64,000 nt of DNA from DASVCN01 sp040905665 (GTDB taxonomy: Bacteria; Deinococcota; Deinococci; Deinococcales; Trueperaceae), in NCBI GenBank assembly GCA_040905665.1, contig JBBDRD010000027.1, forward strand, positions 62,001 through 126,000, read 5' to 3'. Every line of letters begins with the position of its first letter. Within the stretch, counting starts at the first letter, position 1. A model generated the notes under the pieces. The model was not told the DNA's origin, ran no database searches, and saw only the letters and a list, made by a program, of their open reading frames with translations. Shown in pieces: positions 54,463-61,847 of the stretch. The position numbers and the translations under genes are program-made.

Positions 54463-55527
54463 TTGGCCTCGGAACGCACTGCACGCGTCAATGCACTGGA
54501 AGCCCTGCTACGGCTGCGGCGACGCGCGCCGCTTCGATACACGCTTATCGGTGCCGCTCTTGTCGCGGGGCTGCTGTTGGCCTGTATTGCGCTCGTATAC
54601 GGCACAGGCGGCACGAAGGGCGCGTTCCCCCACGCTCTCTACTTGCCTATCGCGCTGTCCGCCTACTTCTTCGGTCTTAGCGGAAGTATCCTCTCGGCGC
54701 TGATTGCCGGTCTTGCGGTTGGCCCGGCAATGCCGTTGGATATTACTACCGGGGAGATGCAAGCCACTGCCAACTGGGTATATCGTCTTGCTTTCTACCT
54801 TCTGACCGGTGCCGGATTCGGAACCACGGCGACGCTTCTCCACGGGCGAGGCAAGCGTCTCGAAGACGCCCTAAGAACGGTTCGGGTCACCCAGTCGGCC
54901 ACCCTCAAGGCGTTCAGTTCAGTGGTAGAGACACATGACGACGCGACCGGTGAGCACTGTGAGAGGGTTGCGTTGAATGCACGAGCGATGGGGAAGGCGC
55001 TGAACCTCTCGAGGGTTGACCTGAATCAGCTTTACTGGGCCGGCATTCTCCACGATGTCGGCAAGGTTGCGGTGCCCACCAGGATTCTGCATAAGCCCGC
55101 TGCGCTAACAGCAGACGAGTACGAACTCGTGAAGCGCCACCCGACGTTCGGCGCAAAGCTGTTGAGGTCCATCGGATCCTCCTTCGAGCCAATTGCCGTT
55201 GGTGTTGAGCGTCACCACGAGAGGTGGGACGGGAGCGGCTACCCATCCGGCCTTGGAGGGGAGCAGATTCCTCTGTTCGGACGAGTCCTCGCAATCGTTG
55301 ATTCGTTTGAAGCGATGACCGCTGATCGACCGTATCGAGCCGCCATGCCAGCGGAACAGGCGATGCTTGAACTTCGCCGTGAGGCCGGAAAAAGCTACGA
55401 TCAGGAGCTCGTGGCCATCTACGAAAGGCTGTTTCGGCACGGAAAGATTCGGCTCGCAAGGAGGGAGATCAGAGGCGAAATACCGGAGGAGGGACCGGGC
55501 GCCGGGCAAACGCTGCCAGTTCACTGA
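54463..55527 (+). CDS. Membrane HD-GYP phosphodiesterase
   Basis: A 354-aa protein. Four hydrophobic helices (about 28-115) form a MASE/DUF4118-like sensor (ALYLPIALSAYFFGLSGS), followed by a coiled linker and an HD-GYP domain from about 145: GILHDVGKVAVP with the HD pair, RHPTFGAKLLR, HHERWDGSGYPSGLGGEQIPLFGRVLAIVDSFEAMTADRPYR. The GYP triad and metal His/Asp residues are intact, so c-di-GMP hydrolysis is expected. The TTG start at 54463 follows GGAGGAC. The 282 bp upstream (54181-54462) has no clear promoter or riboswitch that I can identify. Confidence 0.9.
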   Translation: MASERTARVNALEALLRLRRRAPLRYTLIGAALVAGLLLACIALVYGTGGTKGAFPHALYLPIALSAYFFGLSGSILSALIAGLAVGPAMPLDITTGEMQATANWVYRLAFYLLTGAGFGTTATLLHGRGKRLEDALRTVRVTQSATLKAFSSVVETHDDATGEHCERVALNARAMGKALNLSRVDLNQLYWAGILHDVGKVAVPTRILHKPAALTADEYELVKRHPTFGAKLLRSIGSSFEPIAVGVERHHERWDGSGYPSGLGGEQIPLFGRVLAIVDSFEAMTADRPYRAAMPAEQAMLELRREAGKSYDQELVAIYERLFRHGKIRLARREIRGEIPEEGPGAGQTLPVH

Positions 55528-55681
55528 GTACTTTGATCCCGATTCAGGGATAAGGTATCACTCCGCGCTTCCGGCTTGGTTTTTCGTCACGGTAGATTGT
55601 TGGAGCCACCGTGCGCACGGCGTTCGAGCGCCGCTCGCGGAGGGACCCTGATCCTAGTGTCAGAAGTGGGAGGAAACCGAC

Positions 55682-56305
55682 TTGAGTAGATTTCCGGTCC
55701 GTCCGTATCGACCAGAGGACCTCGAGTCGGTCTATCAGGTCTGCCTGCTCACCGGTGACTCGGGAGAGGATGCGACCCACCTCTACGACGACCCCAAGGC
55801 GCTGGGCCATCTCTACGCCGCCCCTTACGTAATGCTCGAGCCCGACCTGGCCTTCGTGCTCGAGGACGAAGAGGGAGTGTGCGGCTACGTGGTCGGGGCT
55901 TTCGACACCCGCACGTTCAAGCAGGCGATGGTCGATCGTTGGCTGCCGCCGCTACAGGCCGTCCTTCCCGACCCGCAAGGGGACCGAGAAGCGTGGAGCC
56001 CAACCGAGCGCATGTATCACCAGGTTCAACATCCGCGTGCCGAGTTTCCCGAGACGCTCGAGCCCTATCCCTCCCACCTCCACATCGACCTTTTGCCGCG
56101 CGCTCAAGGGCAGGGTTACGGGCGCGACCTGATGGAGACGTTGTTGGCTGCATTGGCCGAGAAGGGTTCTCCGGGTGTGCATCTGGGTGTCGCCAGGTCG
56201 AACGTTCGTGCGCAGGGGTTCTACCGGAGAATGGGCTTCGAAGAGCACGGTCGGGAGGGTACAGGAACGAATCAGGGGATCAGAATGGTCCGGCGGCTGC
56301 CCTGA
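55682..56305 (+). CDS. GNAT-family acetyltransferase
   Basis: A 207-aa N-acetyltransferase: VRPYRPEDLESVYQVCLLTG start, LEPDLAFVLEDEEGVCGYVVGAFD, the acetyl-CoA loop LLPRAQGQGYGRDLMETLLAAL (RAQGQG, about 140-145), and GVARSNVRAQGFYRRMGFEEHGR. The layout resembles the acetyltransferase-like domain of O-GlcNAcase-type GNATs. The acceptor is unknown. TTG 55682 gives a natural N-terminus. The gene is followed 71 bp later by phhB. Confidence 0.87.
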   Translation: MSRFPVRPYRPEDLESVYQVCLLTGDSGEDATHLYDDPKALGHLYAAPYVMLEPDLAFVLEDEEGVCGYVVGAFDTRTFKQAMVDRWLPPLQAVLPDPQGDREAWSPTERMYHQVQHPRAEFPETLEPYPSHLHIDLLPRAQGQGYGRDLMETLLAALAEKGSPGVHLGVARSNVRAQGFYRRMGFEEHGREGTGTNQGIRMVRRLP

Positions 56306-56376
56306 CCCGTTGCGCAGCCTGTTGCGGACGGCCGGGGCCGCACGTACGCTGACGGCAGAGCCGAAAGGAGCCTGTC

Positions 56377-56703
56377 ATGAGCCATCTGGCATCGAAGCAG
56401 TGCGTACCCTGCATGGGCGGCGTGCCGCCTCTCGAGGGAGACGAGTTGCGGGAGCTCGAACAGCGGTTGGGCGGCGGCTGGCGGGTGGTCGATGAGCATC
56501 ATCTGGAGAAGACGTATGAGTTCAAGGACTTCCGCGAGGCGCTCGACTTCACCAACAAGGTCGGCGAGCTGGCCGAAGAGCAGGGCCACCATCCCGACAT
56601 CCACCTATCCTGGGGCAAGGTGGGCCTCGAGATCTTCACCCACAAGATCGACGGTTTGACCGAGAGCGACTTCATTTTGGCGGCGAAGGCGGACCGCCTC
56701 TAG
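56377..56703 (+). CDS. phhB: 4a-hydroxytetrahydrobiopterin dehydratase (PCD)
   Basis: A 108-aa pterin-4a-carbinolamine dehydratase. The active-site motif is GHHPDIHLSWGKVGLEIFTHKIDGLTESDF (about 70-99), with the paired His, and EKTYEFKDFREALDFTNKVG precedes it. It dehydrates the pterin product of aromatic-amino-acid hydroxylases; homologues also occur next to Moco genes, where a role in pterin metabolism has been proposed. An AAAGGAG ribosome site precedes ATG 56377. Confidence 0.93.
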   Translation: MSHLASKQCVPCMGGVPPLEGDELRELEQRLGGGWRVVDEHHLEKTYEFKDFREALDFTNKVGELAEEQGHHPDIHLSWGKVGLEIFTHKIDGLTESDFILAAKADRL

Positions 56704-56810
56704 AGCTGCAGGTGCTGCCCTACACCCCATCACCCTTGGGCTTCACCCTCTTTGCCGAGGCGCTGCGCGACGCGTTCGATGTGAAGCTGCGTGGAACCGA
56801 CGGACTCTAG
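56703..56810 (+). other. Short unassigned coding-like run
   Basis: A 35-codon open run starting at the phhB stop (shifted frame) reads VLPYTPSPLGFTLFAEALRD and ends at TAG 56808-56810. A GTG at 56712 could start it. Amino-acid usage looks protein-like, but no family is recognised and no ribosome site is obvious. It may be the tail of a lost gene or chance. Confidence 0.2.
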
Positions 56811-56855
56811 CGAGCGCTCACGGATATACCTGATCCCTCAGCGCAAGCAAAGGCC

Positions 56856-57611
56856 TTACGCCAGCAATTTCCCCACGACCTCCCTGTAAAGGCAGCTCAC
56901 GACGTGGTCCGGGAACTGCAGGGCGAATACCCCGCGGCTCGCCAGGATCATGAGCTCGTCGGAGTGCGGCAGCACGGCCACGACCTCGCAGTTGAAGGTC
57001 GCTTCCACTTGAGCCTTTAGCTCGGCCGGGTTGTAGACCCTTGGAGCCTTGTTCACCAGCAGCACCATGCGGGGGACGCCCAGTTTGCGGCCGATTTCGA
57101 CGGTCACTCCCGTTCCCTGGTAGTCCTGCTGATCGGGGCGCATGACGATTACCAGAGCGTCCGAGACCGCGATCGACAGCAGCGTCTCCTCGCCCACCCC
57201 CGGGTGGGTGTCGATGAGCAGGACGTCGAGTTTCAACTCCTCGAGCAGCCGCTGGAAGCCGTCGTTGAGCAGCCCAACGTCGAACCCTTCGCGGATGATG
57301 CGGGCGATCTCGCCGGCGCGCAGGCTCGAGGGGATAAGGAAGACCTTGCCGTCGCCGTCGATACCCAAGTTGGGAGTTACGTCGTGAGCCGCCTGCTCGA
57401 TTTCGCAGCGGCCCCACAGGTAGTCGTTGAGGGAGTGCGTCATGCTCTCCTGCTCGAAGCCGAACAGAACGTGGATTCCCGGTGACTGGATGTCGGTGTC
57501 GACCACCCCGATCCGCAGTCCTTGAACGGCCATCAGGGCGCCCAGATTGGCCGAGGTGTTCGACTTGCCGGTGCCACCCCGAAATGAGTGGATCGAGATG
57601 ATGCGTGACAA
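56856..57611 (-). CDS. MinD/ParA-like ATPase of icfG-type cluster
   Basis: A 251-aa deviant-Walker ATPase: SFRGGTGKSNTSANLGALMA (about 9-28; RGGTGKS carries the signature Lys), VVDTDIQSPGIHVLFGF (switch I), and LLIDTHPGVGEETLL (switch II). VMRPDQQDYQGTGVTVEI and VNKAP are further MinD-type features. No amphipathic membrane-targeting helix is clear at the C-terminus. It ends the operon, starting 3 bp after the PP2C stop, so it is probably co-regulated with the phosphatase; an anchoring or positioning role for the signalling proteins is a guess. Confidence 0.85.
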   Translation of the reverse strand: MSRIISIHSFRGGTGKSNTSANLGALMAVQGLRIGVVDTDIQSPGIHVLFGFEQESMTHSLNDYLWGRCEIEQAAHDVTPNLGIDGDGKVFLIPSSLRAGEIARIIREGFDVGLLNDGFQRLLEELKLDVLLIDTHPGVGEETLLSIAVSDALVIVMRPDQQDYQGTGVTVEIGRKLGVPRMVLLVNKAPRVYNPAELKAQVEATFNCEVVAVLPHSDELMILASRGVFALQFPDHVVSCLYREVVGKLLA

Positions 57612-57613
57612 GG

Positions 57614-58555
57614 CTAGATCCTCTCCGAGGGTGAGCTCGAGCGCCGAATAGCCATCATCGTGATGTCATCGAACTGAACGCCACCGTCGATATGCGCCTG
57701 GAGTCGGCTCTCGATCTCATTCACCAACTCAGCGGCCGACGTCGCTCCCCGCCCAACCGTTTCCAACAGTCTCTTCTCGCCAAAAAATGCACCATCGGGA
57801 GAACGGGCATCCGTTACCCCGTCGGTAAAGGCGTAGAGAAAGTCTCCCGGCGCCAAGCGCGTTTGGCCAAACTCGAACTTTACGTTGGGCATCATCCCCA
57901 CGGCCGGCCCGGTGGGCTTGAGGAACTCCATGGAGCCGCCGGTCCGCACCACGATCGGGGGGTTGTGCCCGCCATTGATGTAGACGATCGACCCGTTGGT
58001 AGGGTCGAGAACGCCAAAGAACAGGGTCACGAAATATCCCTGCATCATGTGGTTTTCGATAACGTAATCGTTGGTGCCGGCGACGGCATTGAGCAGGGCT
58101 CCGGTACCTATGTTGGGAAGTGAGCTGCGGCCACGCACCCGGCTTCCGGTGAGCCACTCCTCCGCATCCTCCTGCCCTCCGGACCCGGAATCGAGCCAAC
58201 TGAGGCTATGCGTCTGTTGAGCGTTGGAGCGAACCAGCGTGCGGAAGAGCGCCATGAAGAGCGCCGCTCCCACACCCTTGTCGCATACGTCGGCGACCAC
58301 GAACCCCAGTCGCCGGCCTTTGGCCATGTAGAACGCATCGTAGAAGTCGCCGGCTACCTCACGGGCCGGATGGAAGCAGGCGACAACCTCCCAATCCTCC
58401 GGTTGCGGCAAAGTCGCGGGCAAAAAACCTTGCTGGATCTCACGGCCGATCTGGATATCGCGCTCGAGCTTCAACAACTCCTCGCGCTTCGCCGCTTCCT
58501 GCAGTCGGGCCTCGTTGCTTCCGACTTTGCTTCCGAGGTCAACAGTGAGCTTCAC
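57614..58555 (-). CDS. SpoIIE/RsbU-type PP2C phosphatase
   Basis: A 313-aa serine phosphatase. A short coiled N-terminus (EARLQEAAKREELLKLERDI) precedes the PPM domain: IQIGREIQQGFLPATLPQ, AREVAGDFYDAFYM (metal Asp), FVVADVCDKGVGAALFMAL (metal Asp), INGGHNPPIVV, and GDFLYAFTDGVTDAR with DDITMMAIRR at the end. No sensor domain is fused. It would dephosphorylate the STAS antagonists encoded in the same operon, releasing partner-switching control. ATG 58555 overlaps the stop of the kinase gene. Confidence 0.93.
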   Translation of the reverse strand: MKLTVDLGSKVGSNEARLQEAAKREELLKLERDIQIGREIQQGFLPATLPQPEDWEVVACFHPAREVAGDFYDAFYMAKGRRLGFVVADVCDKGVGAALFMALFRTLVRSNAQQTHSLSWLDSGSGGQEDAEEWLTGSRVRGRSSLPNIGTGALLNAVAGTNDYVIENHMMQGYFVTLFFGVLDPTNGSIVYINGGHNPPIVVRTGGSMEFLKPTGPAVGMMPNVKFEFGQTRLAPGDFLYAFTDGVTDARSPDGAFFGEKRLLETVGRGATSAAELVNEIESRLQAHIDGGVQFDDITMMAIRRSSSPSERI

Positions 58556-58992
58556 GCCTTGCCCTCTGTTTGAGCCTCGGGAGTGCGGTGCATTACGAAT
58601 AGATTCCGGTTGCGGCCCTCTTCCCGCTGGTAACGGAACTCGTCCACGCCTGAAACGGAGAGGAAGATCCCTAGCCCACCCACACTTCGTTGCTCCAGCG
58701 GTGTGTGCAGGTCGGCCGGTACTAGTGCCTCCTGGGGGTCGTAGGCCGCTCCGGTGTCCTCGAGAGTGATGGTGAGAGTGTGGGTGTCCATCTTCGTCGT
58801 AAGCCGCAACTCGCCGCGCATGCCGGCCTCCCCGTAGCCGTAGGAAATTACGTTGGTCGCTATTTCGTCGACCGCCAGCCGCAATCGATAGGCGGCCTTG
58901 CGCTCGAGCCCGGCGGCAAGGGCGGCCCGGTCGACAAATTCCCGAATCGGCGCCAGTGAATCGAGCGTCCCGGGCAGGGTCAGTGTTTCCAT
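58552..58992 (-). CDS. Anti-sigma regulatory kinase (RsbW/SpoIIAB-like)
   Basis: A 146-aa GHKL ATPase: N-box RLAVDEIATNVISYGYGE (about 44-61), G1 ITLEDTGAAYDPQEA, and G2 VGGLGIFLSV. It is the size of RsbW and SpoIIAB. Such proteins bind a sigma factor (or another partner) and phosphorylate STAS antagonists. No sigma factor gene is encoded in the operon, so the partner is elsewhere or is not a sigma factor. It lies 25 bp after the STAS gene and overlaps the phosphatase gene by 4 bp. Confidence 0.92.
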   Translation of the reverse strand: METLTLPGTLDSLAPIREFVDRAALAAGLERKAAYRLRLAVDEIATNVISYGYGEAGMRGELRLTTKMDTHTLTITLEDTGAAYDPQEALVPADLHTPLEQRSVGGLGIFLSVSGVDEFRYQREEGRNRNLFVMHRTPEAQTEGKA

Positions 58993-59017
58993 TCTCGGAG
59001 CCGAGCCGTTGGGCGGC

Positions 59018-59362
59018 TCAGCCGGTCGCCTGGCCCGGCAACTCCAGTGTTTCCAGCATCACCACGCTGCGGTGGAAGCCGGTCAGCTCGATCGTTTCCA
59101 CGACCGGAGCCTGAGTACCCACGAGGTAGAGGTCGACTCGCGCCCCCAGTTTCTGCTTGGCGAACACGAGCGCCCGCAGTCCGGCGCTGGCCATGTAGGA
59201 GAGTTCCTCCAGGACGAGAACCAGCCGGGTAACCGTGTCGCCCGATGCCAGGAGTTCTATCTCCCGGCGGAGATCCGGTGCGGCGGCCGCATCCAGTTCA
59301 CCGATAAGCGTCAGGATCGCGGTATCGCCACTTTCCATGCGAGAGATCACTTCGAAAGCCAT
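59018..59362 (-). CDS. STAS-domain anti-sigma antagonist
   Basis: A 114-aa STAS protein: FEVISRMESGDTAILTLIGELDAAAAPDLRREI and LVLEELSYMASAGLRALVFAKQKLG. The phosphoacceptor loop is YMASAGL with Ser59; the second Ser usually seen (SSAG) is Ala here, leaving one candidate site. I chose ATG 59362 with an AGAGGAGC site; the longer frame to 59632 reads GlgX antisense-frame shadow. It overlaps the GlgX stop by 16 bp. It is the probable substrate of the neighbouring kinase and phosphatase. Confidence 0.92.
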   Translation of the reverse strand: MAFEVISRMESGDTAILTLIGELDAAAAPDLRREIELLASGDTVTRLVLVLEELSYMASAGLRALVFAKQKLGARVDLYLVGTQAPVVETIELTGFHRSVVMLETLELPGQATG

Positions 59363-61509
59363 GGCTGCTCCTCTCGATCCGCGGGTGTCTTGCCCACGAG
59401 GATTGCAACGGAACGCGGCGCCAGCGACAGATTGGGAAAATTTTCGAACCGACGCTCCTCTCCCGGCTCGCAGATTCCCTGCGGTCCAGGGATCCCCGTG
59501 TTGGCGAACTCGAACCAACTCAGAGGCTCGGGTAGTCGTGGTACCTCGAACCCCTGCCCCTCCCAGTGCATGTTCATTGCCACGTATATGTAGTCGTCGA
59601 GGACGGTTCCTCCACGGGCGTGGCGGCCGCACAACATGAAGGCCAGCATCCTCGACCAGGGCGACCAGTCCGGCTGCCAGGCGCGTAGCCCGTGCCAGCT
59701 CAAGTCGGGATAGCCGCTGCCCACGTAGTCACGTTGGCTGTGGTGCCAGCGGTTGCGCAGGACCGGGTGACGGTGGCGGAAGGCGGTGAGCAGCCGGGTG
59801 AAACGCAGTTGATCGGCATTCTCCTCCAGCAGCCTCCAGTCCAGCCAGCTCAGTTCGTTGTCTTGACAGTAGGTGTTGTTGTTGCCCCGCTGGGTCCGGG
59901 CGACCTCGTCACCCATCAGCAGCATAGGGATCCCCTGGCTGGTGAACAGTATCGCCAGGGCGTTCCGCATCAGCCGGCCGCGCAACTCGATTATCGCCGG
60001 ATCATCGCTGGGACCCTCTGCCCCACAGTTCCAACTGTAATTGTCGTTGGCGCCGTCCTGATTGTTCTCACCGTTGGCGTAGTTGTGTTTCTCGTTGTAG
60101 GAGACCAGGTCGCGGAGGGTGAAGCCGTCGTGGGCGGTAACGAAGTTGACCGATGCGGTGGCGCCTCGGTCCCGATAGAGGTCGGGGGAGCCCATGATCC
60201 GCTGCGCCATCTCGCGGTTGACGCCCGCCTCACTGGTGATGAAACGCCGCACCGTATCGCGGTACTTCCCGTTCCATTCGCCCCAACGGCCGTAGGCCGG
60301 GAAGGATCCCACCTGGTAGAGCCCGCCGGCGTCCCACGCCTCGGCGATGAGTTTGCACTTCGCCAGCACCGGATCGAACGCCAACGTTTCCAGCAACGGC
60401 GGGTTGTTGAGCGGCGCCCCCGATGGGGCGCGCCCCAGAATGGCTGCCAGGTCGAAGCGGAAGCCGTCGATGTGGTACTCCGCCGCCCAGTAGCGCAGGC
60501 AGTCGAGCACCATGCTGCGGACAACCGGGTTGTTGCAGTTGAGGGTGTTGCCGGTGCCGCTGAAGTTGAAGTAGTAGCCTTCGGGCGTGAGCATGTAGTA
60601 GGTCTTGTTGTCGAGCCCACGAAAGGAGATGGTGGGCCCATTCTCGTTCCCCTCGGCGGTGTGGTTGAAGACGACGTCGAGGAACACCTCGATGCCCGCC
60701 CGGTGGAGCTCCTTTAACAACGTCTTGAACTCGTCCACCTGCATGCCCAAGCGCCCGGTGGCGGCGTAGCCGGCCTTGGGTGCGAAGAACCCCACCGTGC
60801 TGTAGCCCCAGTAGTTGAAGAGCATCTCGCCGGTTTCGGGGTTGGGGCGGTGGCCCTCGAACTCGTCGAACTCGTATACCGGCATCAGTTCGACGCAGTT
60901 CACCCCCAACGATTTGAGGTACGGGATCTTTTCGCGGATAGCGGCGAAGGTTCCCGGATTACGAACACCGGAGGAGGGGTGCCGGGTGAAGCTGCGCACG
61001 TGCATCTCGTAGATGATGAGGTCCTCGGCCGGAATCTCCAGTGGGCGGTCGCGCTCCCAGTCGAAGTCATCGAAAGCCAGCCGGCCACGGTGCTGGTAGG
61101 GGTTGTCCCCTTCCGGGCCCGCGCCCCACACGTCTCTTCCACCGATCACCCGGGCGTAGGGGTCGAGCACGATCTTCGTCGGATCGAAGCGGTGCCCGGC
61201 CGCCGGGTCCCATGGCCCGTCCATCCGGTAGCCGTACTCCAGATTCTCGACATCTAGATCGAACACCGTCATCGCGTAGGTATTGCCGATGCGGAACTCC
61301 GGCGGGAACGGAATCTCCACGAGCGGGTCCCGCTCCCCCTTCTTGAAGAGTACGAGGGTGCAATCGGTCGCATGGCTCGAGAAGACCGAGAAGTTGACGC
61401 CGCTGGCCGCCACCGTGGCGCCAAAGGGGAAGATGTCTCCGGCGCGCATCCGGTACCCCTCATGATTGTGGGTGGGGTAGAAGTCGATGCGGCCGCTCAC
61501 CGTGCTCAT
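59347..61509 (-). CDS. glgX: Glycogen debranching enzyme GlgX
   Basis: A 720-aa GH13 isoamylase-type debranching enzyme. The N-terminal beta domain begins GDIFPFGATVAASGVNFSVF (early-set CBM48). Catalytic residues are nucleophile D353 in GFRFDLAAILG, acid/base E390 in LIAEAWDAGGLY, and D461 in VTAHDGFTL; VFLDVVFNHTAEG and NCNNPVV are GlgX features. It cleaves alpha-1,6 branches of phosphorylase-trimmed glycogen. It sits between two STAS genes with coding overlaps on both sides (16 bp with the next STAS, 4 bp with the previous), which implies shared expression with the signalling proteins. Confidence 0.95.
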   Translation of the reverse strand: MSTVSGRIDFYPTHNHEGYRMRAGDIFPFGATVAASGVNFSVFSSHATDCTLVLFKKGERDPLVEIPFPPEFRIGNTYAMTVFDLDVENLEYGYRMDGPWDPAAGHRFDPTKIVLDPYARVIGGRDVWGAGPEGDNPYQHRGRLAFDDFDWERDRPLEIPAEDLIIYEMHVRSFTRHPSSGVRNPGTFAAIREKIPYLKSLGVNCVELMPVYEFDEFEGHRPNPETGEMLFNYWGYSTVGFFAPKAGYAATGRLGMQVDEFKTLLKELHRAGIEVFLDVVFNHTAEGNENGPTISFRGLDNKTYYMLTPEGYYFNFSGTGNTLNCNNPVVRSMVLDCLRYWAAEYHIDGFRFDLAAILGRAPSGAPLNNPPLLETLAFDPVLAKCKLIAEAWDAGGLYQVGSFPAYGRWGEWNGKYRDTVRRFITSEAGVNREMAQRIMGSPDLYRDRGATASVNFVTAHDGFTLRDLVSYNEKHNYANGENNQDGANDNYSWNCGAEGPSDDPAIIELRGRLMRNALAILFTSQGIPMLLMGDEVARTQRGNNNTYCQDNELSWLDWRLLEENADQLRFTRLLTAFRHRHPVLRNRWHHSQRDYVGSGYPDLSWHGLRAWQPDWSPWSRMLAFMLCGRHARGGTVLDDYIYVAMNMHWEGQGFEVPRLPEPLSWFEFANTGIPGPQGICEPGEERRFENFPNLSLAPRSVAILVGKTPADREEQPWLSK

Positions 61510-61847
61510 GGCGAGGGCTCCAGGAGTTTGAGGCCGGAATCCAGGGACTCGCCGACTACGAAGAAGTCGAGGAATCCGGTGGCGTCCATCGTGTCCCTGA
61601 TGTCTCCCGAGAGGCCGACGAGCGCGATCTTCGAGTCTTGCGCCAAAGCCTGGCGGTAGAGCAGAAGCATCATTCGTAGTCCCGCACTCGACATGTACTG
61701 CACCTGTGAGAGGTCGAGCAGAATTCGGCCACCGCTGGGGATGAGCGGGCTGATCTGCTGCTGCGCCGCCGCCGCCGTCTTGCCGTCGAGCTCGCCGCTG
61801 AGGGTCACGACCGTGGCTTCCTCGAGCGCGTGATGAGTGATGTTCAT
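61506..61847 (-). CDS. STAS-domain anti-sigma antagonist (second)
   Basis: A 113-aa STAS protein: HALEEATVVTLSGELDGKTA, ILLDLSQVQYMSSAGLRMMLLLYRQALAQ and a C-terminal GDIRDTMDATGFLDFF. The SSAG loop (S53, S54) is intact, unlike the other STAS protein. ATG 61847 overlaps the AGE-gene stop, and its stop overlaps the glgX start by 4 bp. It is a second possible substrate for the operon's kinase and phosphatase. Confidence 0.93.
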   Translation of the reverse strand: MNITHHALEEATVVTLSGELDGKTAAAAQQQISPLIPSGGRILLDLSQVQYMSSAGLRMMLLLYRQALAQDSKIALVGLSGDIRDTMDATGFLDFFVVGESLDSGLKLLEPSP

